Shown here one piece after another: positions 47,325 through 57,068 of a stretch of DNA of 64,000 bases. Position 1 is the first letter of the stretch, and the number at the start of each line of letters is the position of its first letter. The stretch spans positions 384,300,760 through 384,364,759 of the forward strand of contig CM077116.1 in assembly GCA_039619475.1 (NCBI GenBank), given 5' to 3'. The translations under genes were made by a program, and so were the position numbers. Source of the stretch: Icerya purchasi (Eukaryota; Arthropoda; Insecta; Hemiptera; Monophlebidae). Below the pieces are notes generated by a model. It made no database searches, was not told the DNA's origin, and saw only the letters and a list, made by a program, of their open reading frames with translations.

Positions 47325-47394
47325 CACCTCTTACGTTATAAAACATGGCGCGACTTCTTACGGGTTAAAACAAACAAAATTAGTATTAGATATT

Positions 47395-47515
47395 AAAATA
47401 AATACTTGATCGTGTAAGGATCTGAGTCTCGCTTACCCCTCTGTTCCACTGTTTTGAGCCAATCTCCATGTTGATGAACCCATTAAAAAATAAAAATAAA
47501 TAAATAAATAAATAC
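47395..47515 (+). mobile_element. I-group LINE 3' stub with A-rich tail
   Basis: GTGTAAGGATCTGAGTCTC then AATCTCCATGTTGATGAACC and a tail of AAATA units. The same order (GTGTAAGGATCTGAAGCTC, AATGTCCATGTTGTCAAAGC, poly-A) ends the LINE fragment at 55.7-56.0 kb, so both are 3' ends of one family. Confidence 0.65.
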
Positions 47516-47596
47516 CGAAGTAAATTATTTAATAATAATTTTTCGTTTATCATTAGGGTATTTATTTATTTTATTTTATAAATATTAACAAACAGG

Positions 47597-47630
47597 TATA
47601 TATAAAGGGATTCTTTTGTTCTTCTCAGAA
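47597..47630 (+). promoter_or_regulatory. Candidate core promoter: TATA box and initiator
   Basis: TATATAAAG at 47599-47607 is followed by a TCTCAGA initiator-like site whose A (47627) is 28 bases from the TATA start, the usual spacing. It lies about 125 bases upstream of a small ORF in the same direction. Both motifs are short and could occur by chance in AT-rich DNA. Confidence 0.35.
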
Positions 47631-47752
47631 CCGACATTCCATTTGCCGCTCGCCATTACTCGATTATTTCGCTTTTAATTATTTTTATTCACCGCCGCTA
47701 CTCTCGTTATAATCTCGATTGTGTTTAATAGTCTTCGATGTTTTTTTTTATA

Positions 47753-47983
47753 ATGGCTCATCTGCCAATGAACTGTGTTTCTAAAATAGAGCCGAAATCC
47801 TACAGAGATCTTTACAGAGAACGTTCCAGACATACTCAGCGGCGGTTAAGGAGGGAAAAAGGTCTTGAAAAAGATCTTGAAAAAGATCTTAAAAAAGGTC
47901 TTGAAAAAGGTCTTGAAAAAGATCTTGAAAAAGGTCTTGAAAAAGGTCTTGAAAAAGGTCTTGAAAAAGGTTTCATTACATGA
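47753..47983 (+). CDS. Small hypothetical protein with GLEK/DLEK minisatellite repeats
   Basis: An ATG in fair context (ATAATGG) opens a frame of about 76 codons; an in-frame ATG 15 bases upstream is also possible. After about 38 residues, including SYRDLYRERSRHTQRRLRRE (highly basic), come nine tandem four-residue repeats of the form (G/D)LEK, then GFIT and stop. The repeat would form a highly charged helix. A TATA box and initiator lie upstream and AATAAA at 48080-48085 downstream, so promoter, ORF and poly(A) signal form a plausible compact transcription unit. I know no homologue. It could equally be a chance frame over a minisatellite. Confidence 0.3.
   Translation: MAHLPMNCVSKIEPKSYRDLYRERSRHTQRRLRREKGLEKDLEKDLKKGLEKGLEKDLEKGLEKGLEKGLEKGFIT
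47861..47968 (+). repeat. 12-bp minisatellite GGTCTTGAAAAA x9
   Basis: Nine uninterrupted 12-base units differing only by G/A at two positions. The period is a multiple of three, so the reading frame is kept. Confidence 0.95.
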
Positions 47984-48079
47984 TAAGGAAAAATAATGTA
48001 TATTCCGACTCGTGGAATCATAATTCATTCGGCCATATTGCCTCGCCGTGGTATTCAAAAAATTTTAAATGAAAAATGT

Positions 48080-48085
48080 AATAAA
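48080..48085 (+). promoter_or_regulatory. AATAAA polyadenylation signal (candidate)
   Basis: AATAAA about 100 bases after the stop of the small ORF. The motif is common in this AT-rich DNA, so support comes only from position. Confidence 0.25.
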
Positions 48086-48089
48086 CAAC

Positions 48090-49250
48090 TTCAGTTTGAA
48101 ACGTGTTACAAAATAATTGCATAAGCTGAACTTTTGTAACATAAAAAATACTTTTATGTAAACTGCTGCCCTCAATTCGGTGGATGTATCAAATATACGT
48201 AGTAAAAATAATATTTAACATAGAAAGTACGCAACATTTCATTTACCTGATGAAATAAAATCAGATGCGAGGGGCCATACAAATTCTACAGGTCGCTGCT
48301 GCGTTCTAATTCGAATGTTGTGCTACCGGCTTTTTTTTGTCTCCTTTTTTGGGAGTGGGCGGGCAGCTCCGATAACATAACCCGTGTCGGCTTTGTATTA
48401 AAGTCAGTTACATATTGATACGTTTGCTTTCAGGATAAAATTATAATATTGTTAAATTTTGGGAGGCAGGAAAAACTTCTGATGTTCGTAGGAAATGTTA
48501 CCTGAAGATTTGTCGTCAGAGCTGAATAGAATTTAGATCCCCGTATGGAGTGTAAAAGATGCATTCGGAAAAGACATATAATCTGCATCAGAAACCCTAG
48601 TCTATATCAGAAACATATTAGCAAAAGAGGAAGGGCACCAAGTTTCATGTATACGGTCCGGGATTCGGAACTTAGAGATCATCTATGAGAGATAGTACAT
48701 CGCTAGGATTTAAAAGTACATACTAAGATGTGCGTCTGGAATATTAGTCTGTATAGAGTTGTAGTTAGACGCCGAGACCGGGTCCCCCCCATCCCCCCGG
48801 GAAGAAGATTTATTTCTCGTGAGCATACTTAACAGATAGTGTATGAAAGATCACTGTGCGAGGGAGAAACATTGATACAAAAACTCTTCCTTTAGCGGCC
48901 GTATCAACGATGCTGCACTACCGAGAGAGGGGTATTTTTACGTGGGAGCGAATCCGTATTCGCCAAAAAAAACGAGCAGCGTTAATATTTAATTTATAAA
49001 TAAGGGGGGACCAAGTGCCGGATAGTTGAATAAGGAGCGTCAAAGCCGCTAGTAGGTATTTTTTTTCCTTTTTTGAAAAGTAAAATATAAAATTACAGAC
49101 CGTTTGAAGCTTTACAAGGCTTGTAACTCAAAAAAAAAATTCCCCGCCAAAAGTGAATAACAAAGATTTTCAGGCCGAGCTTATCTTCAGCTTTTAATTT
49201 CATAACAACAAACCCGGGGACTTGGGAAAACAATTTACGGTAGCCACCAT
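48090..49250. other. No gene recognised
   Basis: Mixed composition with a C-rich patch at 48784-48800. No conserved block seen. Confidence 0.4.
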
Positions 49251-49384
49251 GTTTCAAAATTTAATCTTAAAACTTAACGCTTCGAAAAGCTTACCTCATA
49301 CCATCATCAGAAATACGCAATTTGTTTCTGATGATAGTAAGTACTTTCCGAAACGTTAAGTTTTAAGATTTAAAATGTTTAAAC
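49251..49384. repeat. 134-bp near-palindrome
   Basis: The left arm GTTTCAAAATTTAATCTTAA...CTTAACG...CATCATCAGAAA pairs with a right arm whose reverse complement reads GTTTAAACATTTTAAATCTT...CTTAACG...TATCATCAGAAAC. The arms are about 60 bases with scattered mismatches and the centre is near 49318. It is the size and shape of a foldback MITE or the transcribed stem of a hairpin RNA. Confidence 0.8.
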
Positions 49385-49800
49385 CTAAATCACTTTTCTA
49401 ATTATATTCTCCGCAGGAAGCTATAAATTTTTAAAAATGGGATTGAAAAAAATGTAAACGAGATTATTATGTACATATACTGAAATGTAGAATTAATTGA
49501 AATTAAGAGGCGCGCCGAATGCGGATAAAAGGAAAACCGACAATTCAACGGATTTTCTTTTTTTCAATAGTAATAATAATAAATAAATAAATAAATTAAT
49601 TAATTAATTAAAACTATGTTGAAGAACGAATATTGTTCGTAATATAAATAGCAGTTCAAATTTTAAAAATTAAAAAATAAGGCGCCTGCCATCAAAAATA
49701 ACAAGAATTTTACCGTTTCATTTTATAATTTTTAATGAAAAATTATAAAATTTATTTATGTCTTCGAGGTATATTATAAAATTATTTTTGCCTAGATTTA
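49385..49800. other. No gene recognised; AAAT/TAAT repeats
   Basis: AT-rich with a compound (AAT)n(AAAT)n(TAAT)n patch at about 49570-49612. Confidence 0.45.
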
Positions 49801-50430
49801 TTTTTTTTTTTTTTTGCTTTTTGGGCTCGCTGACAATAATAAAGAAAAGTAACGCTGAATTAATTATTTAGATTTGTATACGGTCAGCTATAGCATCGAT
49901 GAAGTATACAAGGGGAGCGACAACAGATAGTGAAGGAAAGAAGAGAACAGATGCAGCACTTTAGGGAGCAGGAATCTCAAAAGTTGAGAGTACAGACGAC
50001 AGAGTGGAACATTCGAAAAGTATGTGGTTAGAATTATATTCGTGGATATCATTGGGAGGATGTAGCGGACAATAAGGCTGAAAGTGAAACTCGATAGCGA
50101 GATGCAGCAAGCTATGATCAGAAACGCAACCGACATAAAGAGGAAATAATATGGCGCTGCAAAGACGGAAAGTCATGATACCAAGGATTAATTTGAGAAG
50201 ATACGGCTGAATAGAAGGATAAAAAATGGAAAATTGGTTAGAAAAGAAGGAAGGGTATGAGCCTGACCAAAACCTATAATGGAATTTTTTAGACAATACA
50301 AGTGTAAATTATTAGTAGTGAACTTATTAATGGGGAGTCCATTAACAGCTGCACCTCGAGACAACTGATTGACTCTTTCATTTCCTTCTGTACCAACATG
50401 GCCTGGAATCCAAAAGGAACTCAAATTTAC
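49801..50430 (-). pseudogene. I-group LINE, 5'-truncated 3' end (RNase H) with A-tail
   Basis: The minus strand starts within RNase H at SFWIPGHVGTEGNERVNQL, then INKFTTNNLHLYCLKNSI, the Cys/His tail CPLHPPNDIHEYNSNHILF then ECSTLSS, and a 3' UTR ending in 15 A (T run 49801-49815). The block order equals the end of element B. The Asp of the last RNase H motif is Asn (ERVNQL). Two to three frameshifts. The 5' truncation point is near 50430. Sequence is close to, but distinct from, element B. Confidence 0.82.
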
Positions 50431-51240
50431 CGGGCTATATTATATATAAAGCATTTTCTCTTTTATATTTTCCAAGCCTTAGTGAACTTTATGAAACAAT
50501 ACAACATAAAAATAAATAAAAAACCCGGAAGATTCGTATAATTTTGACATATAATGAAAGCTTTAAAAAAGTATGTTTTTTTTTGTTTTTTTTTTTCGGC
50601 CCGGCATCCAAACAATGTGGACCGGCCACTTTTAACACAAATGAATTAACTTTTAGTACAGGTGAGAATGAGTATTGTGAGCTGTAAACGGAGACGACTT
50701 TGAAAGGGGTTTTTTGTTTATTTCAAATTGATGGTTTATCGAGGATTTTTGCAGTATTATTTTATTTTCCCCTCCTTTGTTGACTAGAGTTCGCTTATCT
50801 ACTGTATTTGTTCAGGCCAATAAAAAAAAAAAAATAATAAAAAAAAAAACAAAAAAACTCGAATTTGTTGTTCGGCAACAGTTTAATAATTGGGTGGCGC
50901 CGTGCATACTTTTGATATCTTGATTACGTCAGTGTCTCTTTTCTCTGTAGAAGCTATACATATATCGGTCCACAGGAAGTCACAATCATCATAAGATGGC
51001 CCCGCTTTGATTTTCGCAGAAACTTTTAGCATTTAGGTTTTAGCGCAAAGAATGGAAACGCAATAAAAAATATTACTTAAAAGAATGAAAATATTCGACT
51101 ACAAAATTTCACCATTTAAAAACAAAAACAAAAAAACGTGTAGGTGTATTGTAAGATTTTACACGACACTTATTTGGGGTAACATAGACAGATTTCTCGT
51201 AGGCGTTATAAACGAATTCACATGTATGTATGTATTTTTG
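50431..51240. other. No gene recognised
   Basis: AT-rich with A- and T-runs near 50575-50600 and 50821-50860. No coding block. Confidence 0.4.
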
Positions 51241-51248
51241 TATTATAT

Positions 51249-51299
<51 letters not shown>
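51249..51299. repeat. (CA)n(TA)n microsatellite
   Basis: Five CA units followed by about 20 TA units. It lies about 60 bases upstream of the promoter-like block. Confidence 0.95.
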
Positions 51300-51302
<3 letters not shown>

Positions 51303-51359
51303 AATAAGAGCGTTGTTTTAAAGGTCCGAAATTAATACGTCATTGGTAAGGTACAGCGG

Positions 51360-51378
51360 TGACGTCACGAATGAGTCA
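51360..51378 (+). promoter_or_regulatory. CRE (TGACGTCA) and AP-1 (TGAGTCA) sites
   Basis: A perfect cAMP-response element palindrome TGACGTCA is at 51360-51367 and a perfect AP-1/TRE TGAGTCA at 51372-51378, four bases apart. A CRE half-site (ACGTCA) lies 20 bases before. They sit about 75-90 bases upstream of a TATA box in the same block. This arrangement is typical of cAMP- and activity-regulated promoters, including many neuropeptide genes. Confidence 0.55.
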
Positions 51379-51450
51379 AAAAGTCCAACCCAAAATTTAG
51401 TTAACCCCTCCCAGTCTGGTGCAGCGAAATTTAAGTGCACCGCGATTTCG

Positions 51451-51484
51451 TATAAAAGGGTTGGTAAATCACGCCGAACAGTTA
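51451..51484 (+). promoter_or_regulatory. Core promoter: TATA box with correctly spaced initiator
   Basis: TATAAAAG at 51451-51458 and an arthropod-type initiator AACAGTTAG with the likely start A at 51480 (29 bases from the TATA start). The block 51340-51530 is CpG-richer than its AT-rich surroundings. No transposon motif was recognised in it. Together with the CRE and AP-1 sites it is the best promoter candidate in the window. Confidence 0.55.
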
Positions 51485-51527
51485 GTTGCCGTTTATCGTC
51501 TAAATTATTCGAACACTCGCGATTAGA
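51480..51527 (+). other. Possible non-coding first exon
   Basis: From the predicted start at 51480 to a GTGAGC donor at 51528-51533 (exon end ATTAGA). An alternative donor ACAG/GTATTG lies at about 51627-51632. No ATG opens a useful frame here, which fits a 5' UTR exon. The link to the coding exon at 53785 is inferred from strand, distance and lack of transposons between, not from direct evidence. Confidence 0.3.
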
Positions 51528-53784
51528 GTGAGCTTTTCGAAAAAGTTTTTGTTTAAACATTTTTGGAATTCCACAAATTTCACCAGGATTAACGAAAAAT
51601 CGCGTAAATTAATTTTATTAAATACAGGTATTGACCGATGTTTTTTTTTTTTTTTTAGTTTTTACGTACTATGAAAATAATCGCTAACGTTTTTATATAT
51701 TTTAATTTGCAATCGTCCGAATTTTTGTGATACTTTTCAAGTATTTTTAATATAAAACCGGTGTGTTTTATTTATATTTCGTCATATTCGTGTATCGCAA
51801 AAAAAAAAAAAATTTAAATAATAATACTAATAAATAAAGGAAAAAATTTCGGTATATGATTAATTTTGTTCTTTTTATTTTCTTTTTTTTTTTCGCAAAA
51901 CACCGTTTTGCTGGACGCCAGAAAATTCAGAACATAATAATTAGACGAAGTTCAATAAAATTCCTAACGGCCAATAATTCGTTCCCTACGAACTTTTTTT
52001 TCAACGAGTAATATAATATATTCTTCTAAATATAAAAATTAAAAAAATCGTACCGTCAATTGTCCGTTAATATTTATAAATTGGACTGTAGCGTTTTTTT
52101 TTAAGTACTAATACGAAAATGGAAATTTAAATACGATTAGAAATCAATACGGAGGAGGAGCACTTTTTAAAAATCAGCCCGTTTAAATTTGAAAAATGAA
52201 TTTCCGTTAGTTGCATGTAGAAAAAATAATTTCGTTGGTAGCCGCGTCGCGATGATTTAGAGTATATAGTAAAATGAGACAATTTAAACGCGTATTTTTA
52301 TGAAAACTTCTTCTATTTTTTTTTAAGTTCTGCCTAACAATTACAAATATCTCGTAGAAATTTAATCGCTACAATATTAAAATACTTCGAAAGAAGTCAA
52401 TTTATTCTGTAATAATTGCGTGAACTTCAAAACAATTGGCTGTTTTAACGATTTTAACTTAATAAACTGATAAAATAAATTATACCATTATTAAATATGC
52501 ACCAATCAATTGTGCGACAGCTAGTTTCTTTTTTCGAAGTGAACGCGCATTGAAAGTACTCATTTTATGCCGAAATGTTTCAGTTGACGGTTTTCGATTT
52601 TGATCGCGACAATTTTACGAATTTTCCATTCTGAAACGTGTGTACAATAAAAGCTGAAGAGGTAATTAAAATATGTTTTCGACATCCATATCATTCCGAA
52701 AAAATTAATCGATTTTTATTAATAAAGAAGTAGATTACTAATCGGCGAACTGTGAAGCCTTTATTTCCCCGCTGTAAAGAAAAGAATTCTGTAATGAAAT
52801 GGGTCACGCTTTTACAACTATTTCATTTTGCGAAAAATAACGTAATCAATAAAAACCTACGGTTTCGTACGTTTAAAGGTAAAATAGATATTTTAATTAA
52901 AAAACAAAAAAGGTTAGCTCTTAAAACTATTTCAATTTTTGTTATTATTTGCTTAGCAAAAAATTTATCAAAAAAAAAAAAAGCAAAATAATCGGGGTAA
53001 ATTATTTTTTGAGTTAATAAATAACTCACACATTTTGTAACGATCAGATTAAGCCAATATTGTTTTAATGCCGGTTTTTAATGGATTTTTAATTTGAAAA
53101 TTCAAAAATAAGGCGGATTATCATTAAAAAAAAAAAAAAAACAAATACGAGAAATTACTACTATTTAATCAAAAACATAAGAGTAGGCAGATTCTATAAA
53201 ATACCTAGTGATATATATATATATATATAGTATGTGCTATGTGTTTGTAGCCTTGGCAGGCATAGATGGTCGTTTGTTTAACAAATAACTGCTGCACTAA
53301 AGTTTCTCATAAATAAAAAGTATCGGAATTTGAATTACTAAAATAGAATACTTATAAAAGAACTTTACGGAAGAACTTCAGCAAACTGAAAGATAAACAG
53401 AGATAATAATCATCTGCTACTTTTTTTTTCCCACGATAATACGAAGAAAGGCAGAAGGTATACAAAAATCACACTGATACATTAATGCACTTATGTATGA
53501 AAAAGAACTGCGAATCGAAAATGTTCTTCTAATGGCTGTAAAAGATGAGAAACCATATATTGCCAGCTTAATGCTTTTGCCAGAGTTAATGTGTACCAAC
53601 CGTGTTTTTACTATCATTCAGTTTCCATTCTTATTTCGATGATTCACTCAGGCAGGAGGCCGGGTAATATTTCATGGCACCTATCCGGAAGTAAACGGGT
53701 CGTCGTACACGGGGGGGGGGGGAGAGAAAGCAAAAGAAAAAAAGCTTATCATCGAATGCTAATAGTAAATACTGTTTGTTTCAG
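51528..53784. other. AT-rich gap, probable intron
   Basis: No coding block or transposon recognised. It contains a (TA)n run at 53212-53229 and a run of 12 G at 53711-53722. If the promoter and coding exon belong together this is the first intron. Confidence 0.35.
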
Positions 53785-53939
53785 AAATGGGAAAATTTAC
53801 GAATCTGTTATTGCTGCTCGGAACAGTGACGATACTGCTATCCTTAAACAGTTTTGTAGCTGCTCGCTACCTGCCGACCAGAAGTGGTGGTGGTGGTCAA
53901 GACGATCGTCTGATCAAACTGAAAGAGTTAATCAGAGAA
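53785..53939 (+). CDS. Coding exon with signal peptide; secreted peptide precursor (tentative CRF-like/DH44 type)
   Basis: A branch-point-like GCTAAT (53758-53763) and a T-rich tract lead to a 3' splice site TTTGTTTCAG at 53784. Two bases later ATG (53787) with G at -3 and +4 opens 51 codons that end at a GTAAGC donor (53940), phase 0. Residues 1-26 are a classic signal peptide: MGKFTN, then LLLLLGTVTILLSL, then a small-residue cleavage site near VAA. The propeptide begins RYLPTR (27-32), has a GGGG stretch, then DDRLIKLKELIRE. As I remember, RYLPTRS followed by a DRL..L..L(I/L)R motif is how precursors of the insect CRF-like diuretic hormone (DH44) begin; I could not verify this. The amidated hormone would be on a later exon, not seen before 64000. 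Without splicing the frame stops 12 bases past the donor. Confidence 0.55.
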
Positions 53940-53953
53940 GTAAGCGAATTTTA

Positions 53954-55715
53954 AATTATCAGCTTTGCTTGTTTTTTTTTTGTTTTTTTATTTTATTTTA
54001 AATTTAAATCGGAGTCAGCAGAGCGTATTTAATTATGGAATCCAATTATTTTTCGTGGATAGCATAAATTCACCAACAATAGTCTAGGTAGCGCGTCGCA
54101 TCAGACGCATGCATCGCAAAATCAAGCAAATTCAATTAAAGTCGGGGGATTAATTGCATCGTATATATGTATGTTTTTTAAAGAGAGCCCTGGCTTAAAA
54201 CAAAAGTGAGAAAACTAGGCGAATATCATGCACACCTATAAAGATTAGTCACCGAAAGTCATTACTATAAATATAAACAATTGAAATTGATCACTATCAG
54301 GATTACCGAAAGTTCCACCTTCGGTTGATGTTAATAGCAAAACTTATCAATAAATTAAAAGTTGACTATTTTGTATATCGAAAATACACACCATGGTTTG
54401 GACAAAAATATTCGAAACCGGTAATTGTAATCGTACTAATAATTTATCTCGAATATCTTTCGGTTTTGAAGCATTCGCAAATACACGTTGAAAAATAAAA
54501 AAGTTAATTTCAAAATTGTACAAAATTGTTGTTTTTTTTTATAAATTTCGTTACACATTTTCGGATTTCGAAAATTATATAAAAGCGATTTTTAAAGGAA
54601 TGTAGTGGCTAAAAAATTCCACGGAACATGCGAGGAAAGTATTACGCGGAAAATTAAGTTTTTGAGAAATTTTCACGCATGTTTGCACCGCTGGTGCCAT
54701 TAAGGTGTGTATATTTTTATTCGTGATGCTCTATGTCTGGGGTATATACATAGGTTCTTTAATAAAGTGAAGTAAGTGCTGCCCTCTGTTAGTGAAATTT
54801 ATCGTTATTATCGCCGTCAATTCACCAGCAACCAGTTAGTTTGCGCTTACAAGGAAAAGTGATTTTCTGTATTCCGCAATAGTATGTATTATAACATAAT
54901 TGTCAGCTTACAATGTTTTCTGAGCCGTTTTGCCAAAACATTTACAGAGAGTGGAAAACAATACTTGGAATTAAAAGATGAAACTTGGTTTCCCGATCTG
55001 ACGTTGTTCTCTCTTCAGACATACTAGAATATTTACTAACATTTCACGTAGAAAGAAAGAAAAAAATATTATTGATTTATCACAAACTGCACTTAATTTC
55101 GAAACTAAACAACTTCGGCTTTTCGTTTAACAAAATGTACGAAATATTTTATTCACGAATAAAATCGAACGTAATTAATACCCGGAGCTGTTAGCCGAAT
55201 ATGAAACGAAAATTGAAAGAATTGCGGAAACGAATTTCTAACGTAGGTTTGAAGATTTCATAAAATTTGCGATTTACATTTGCACATTTTATGAACTCAT
55301 TAAATTTAGTGCATCTGCTGAGCAACGGAAGTTATTAAAGATGAAAAATTCGTTGCAGTGGCAACACAAATGTAATTCTACAGCTGAAGTTTGGCACTCA
55401 CGCAAAAAATCAAATATCCGATCCAAAAAAAAAAAAAAAAAAACGCCTTCGCTGTTTAACTTCAATTTTTGGTGCAATGTATTGCTGTGAATTGTTGTAC
55501 TTTGCAATAAAATTCGCGAAAACGAAAGAATCGGTATCTCGCAGAGTTGTTGCAAAAAACTTTTACAAATTATTCAGCAAATTTCAAAGATTTGCCAAAG
55601 AAGCGTTCGTTAAAAATTTTTTGTCATATTTTTATTATTAATAACAAATTTTTTTTTTTTTTTAATTTTATATTTTTTATTTTTTTTTCTTACTTTACTT
55701 AACATTCGTAAAGAA
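53954..55715. other. No further exon or repeat recognised; probable intron
   Basis: AT-rich. I searched the plus strand for a dibasic-flanked amidated peptide exon and found none. The frame at 54985-55194 has no motif. Confidence 0.35.
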
Positions 55716-56040
55716 TAATCCGTTATTCTCTCGAGTCGTCTTCTTATTGTCCATTGCACCCCTCCAGCAATCAATGTATTTGTGACCCCGATCATATAAT
55801 GTTCGGTTGTTCGTCACTTTCACCTGAACAAGCTTTTTTCTATTCCTTCCGTTTACAAATCGGCTTTCCCACTCCATACTGCGCTTTGTTTATTCTCTCC
55901 CTTCCTTCTCCTTCTGTTATCCAAGCTCTCTGATTGTGTAAGGATCTGAAGCTCTTTTTCCCGGGGCTCGGGCTCTTTTCCTTTGTTCTTGGGCTAATGT
56001 CCATGTTGTCAAAGCCATAAAAGGAAAAAAAAAAGAATAT
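55716..56040 (+). pseudogene. I-group LINE 3' end (Cys/His tail) with A-tail
   Basis: The plus strand reads CPLHPSSNQCICDPDHIMFG then CSSLSPEQAFFYSFRLQIGF, PTPYCALFILSLPSPSVIQA and a 3' UTR ending in A10. This matches the element B tail CPLHQKDSFFLCDINHVFF, ECSSLSSERSLFYSRLL, PTPYNDSYVLSFPSLSVV. It inserted in plus orientation, is 5'-truncated, and shares its 3' UTR with the stub at 47.4 kb. Confidence 0.75.
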
Positions 56041-56147
56041 AGGGACAATATTAATTCGGATTTCGCGCATTTAAAACTACGTAACTTACGGTTCTTCATT
56101 TGAACGCGGTTTCATTGACATGCCTATTTCTGTTCTAGAACGTGTTT

Positions 56148-56186
56148 AAATTATTAATTAAATTATTAATTAAATTATTAATTAAA
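56148..56186. repeat. 14-bp tandem repeat AAATTATTAATTAA-like, x3
   Basis: Three near-perfect copies in a row. Confidence 0.9.
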
Positions 56187-56324
56187 GTATTAAAAATGTA
56201 TTTTTTCTGTCTATAAAACATGTTTAATTGCAATTTTTTAGTCTTTTATTTGTAACTCTAAAAAATGTAATGCCGTTTAGACGGATTTTATCTTTACGCG
56301 TTTTCTACTTCTCTTTTTATTTCA

Positions 56325-56651
56325 TTTGATTTCAACGGCGTCGCCAGCACATGAGCCAGGGGGGCAAGATGATAGAAAGAGCATATGAGTTATAGGAAAA
56401 ATAAAATTTATAATTTGTAAAGGCTTAATATTTTATTAAACAAGAATAAAATCTTAATTAAAACATAATTTTCGTGGATTTCTGGCAAATTATTATAATA
56501 AAATTATATAAAAGTCTTCCAAATTATCCATGATTACGCGCCTATGAATATATTCATTATGGCCAGTTGATTAAAAAGTTTCAAGGCTCCAGGGTGGGGG
56601 GGGCAGCTGCCTCCCTTGCCCCCTACCGCTGGCGACGCCCATGTTTGATTT
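56325..56651. mobile_element. hAT MITE, 311 bp, with perfect 8-bp duplication
   Basis: The body is 56333-56643. The left end reads CAACGGCGTCGCCAGC and the reverse complement of the right end reads CATGGGCGTCGCCAGC. The flanks 56325-56332 and 56644-56651 are both TTTGATTT. G-rich subterminal runs and an AT-rich, non-coding interior complete a hAT MITE. Confidence 0.9.
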
Positions 56652-57068
56652 ATATATATGTGTACGTGCGTCTAACTACGTCCCACTTTGTCGAAATTAT
56701 TTACGGGGAACTACAGCGATTTTTCGGATGTTAGGTCAGAAATGTTGATTTTAGGTATTTTGCGTTTCTGATGGATGTGAACACTGCTCTTTCCAATGTG
56801 GCAAACCGCAATGTGATCCGACCTCGCGTTCGTGTTCCACAGCCAAAAACCTGAATGCACCTCGCCTGTCGCCTGGTTGCTATGCAAAACTTTAAACTCA
56901 GAAGTATGTTTTTTCAAATTTCAACGTCAAACGCAAATATCTCGGCGAGTTTTGTAAATAAAAGGCTCTGTGAGGTCTCAATCGATCAGAAATGTTGTCT
57001 AGTACACCGTACTGGGCTTAACTCCATACCGACGAAGTGGGACCTAGATGCACGTAGACATATATATA
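56651..57068. mobile_element. MITE with about 40-bp inverted ends
   Basis: The left end reads TATATATATGTGTACGTGCG then TCTAACTACGTCCCACTTTG. The reverse complement of the right end reads TATATATATGTCTACGTGCA then TCTAGGTCCCACTTCGTCG. The interior has overlapping frames without motifs. The ends lie in TA-rich sequence, so the target duplication is unclear (possibly TA). The superfamily is not assigned. It directly abuts the hAT MITE. Confidence 0.7.

Larger units (their letters stand above)
46405..47368 (+). mobile_element. Second piggyBac relic with TTAA end, invaded by a retroposon
   Basis: The right terminus reads GCGCGACTTCTTACGGG followed by TTAA (47365-47368), which is TTAA then CCCGTAAGAAG from the other strand. 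Transposase remnants lie at 46410-46830. A subterminal GACCGGCGC block is split by a retroposon of about 150 bp (47151-47324). The left end was not found. This family differs from the piggyBac at 14.7-16.2 kb in both terminus and protein. Confidence 0.65.

Noticed and set aside
47836..48058. Minus-strand frames with SRPF or KTFF repeats
   Set aside because: They are reverse-strand readings of the 12-bp minisatellite; the plus-strand frame has the promoter-like context.
53591..54001. 136-codon frame as the gene at this locus
   Set aside because: It crosses the run of 12 G and both splice sites in a different frame. The spliced 51-codon exon in the other frame has a start context, signal peptide and donor, which this frame lacks.
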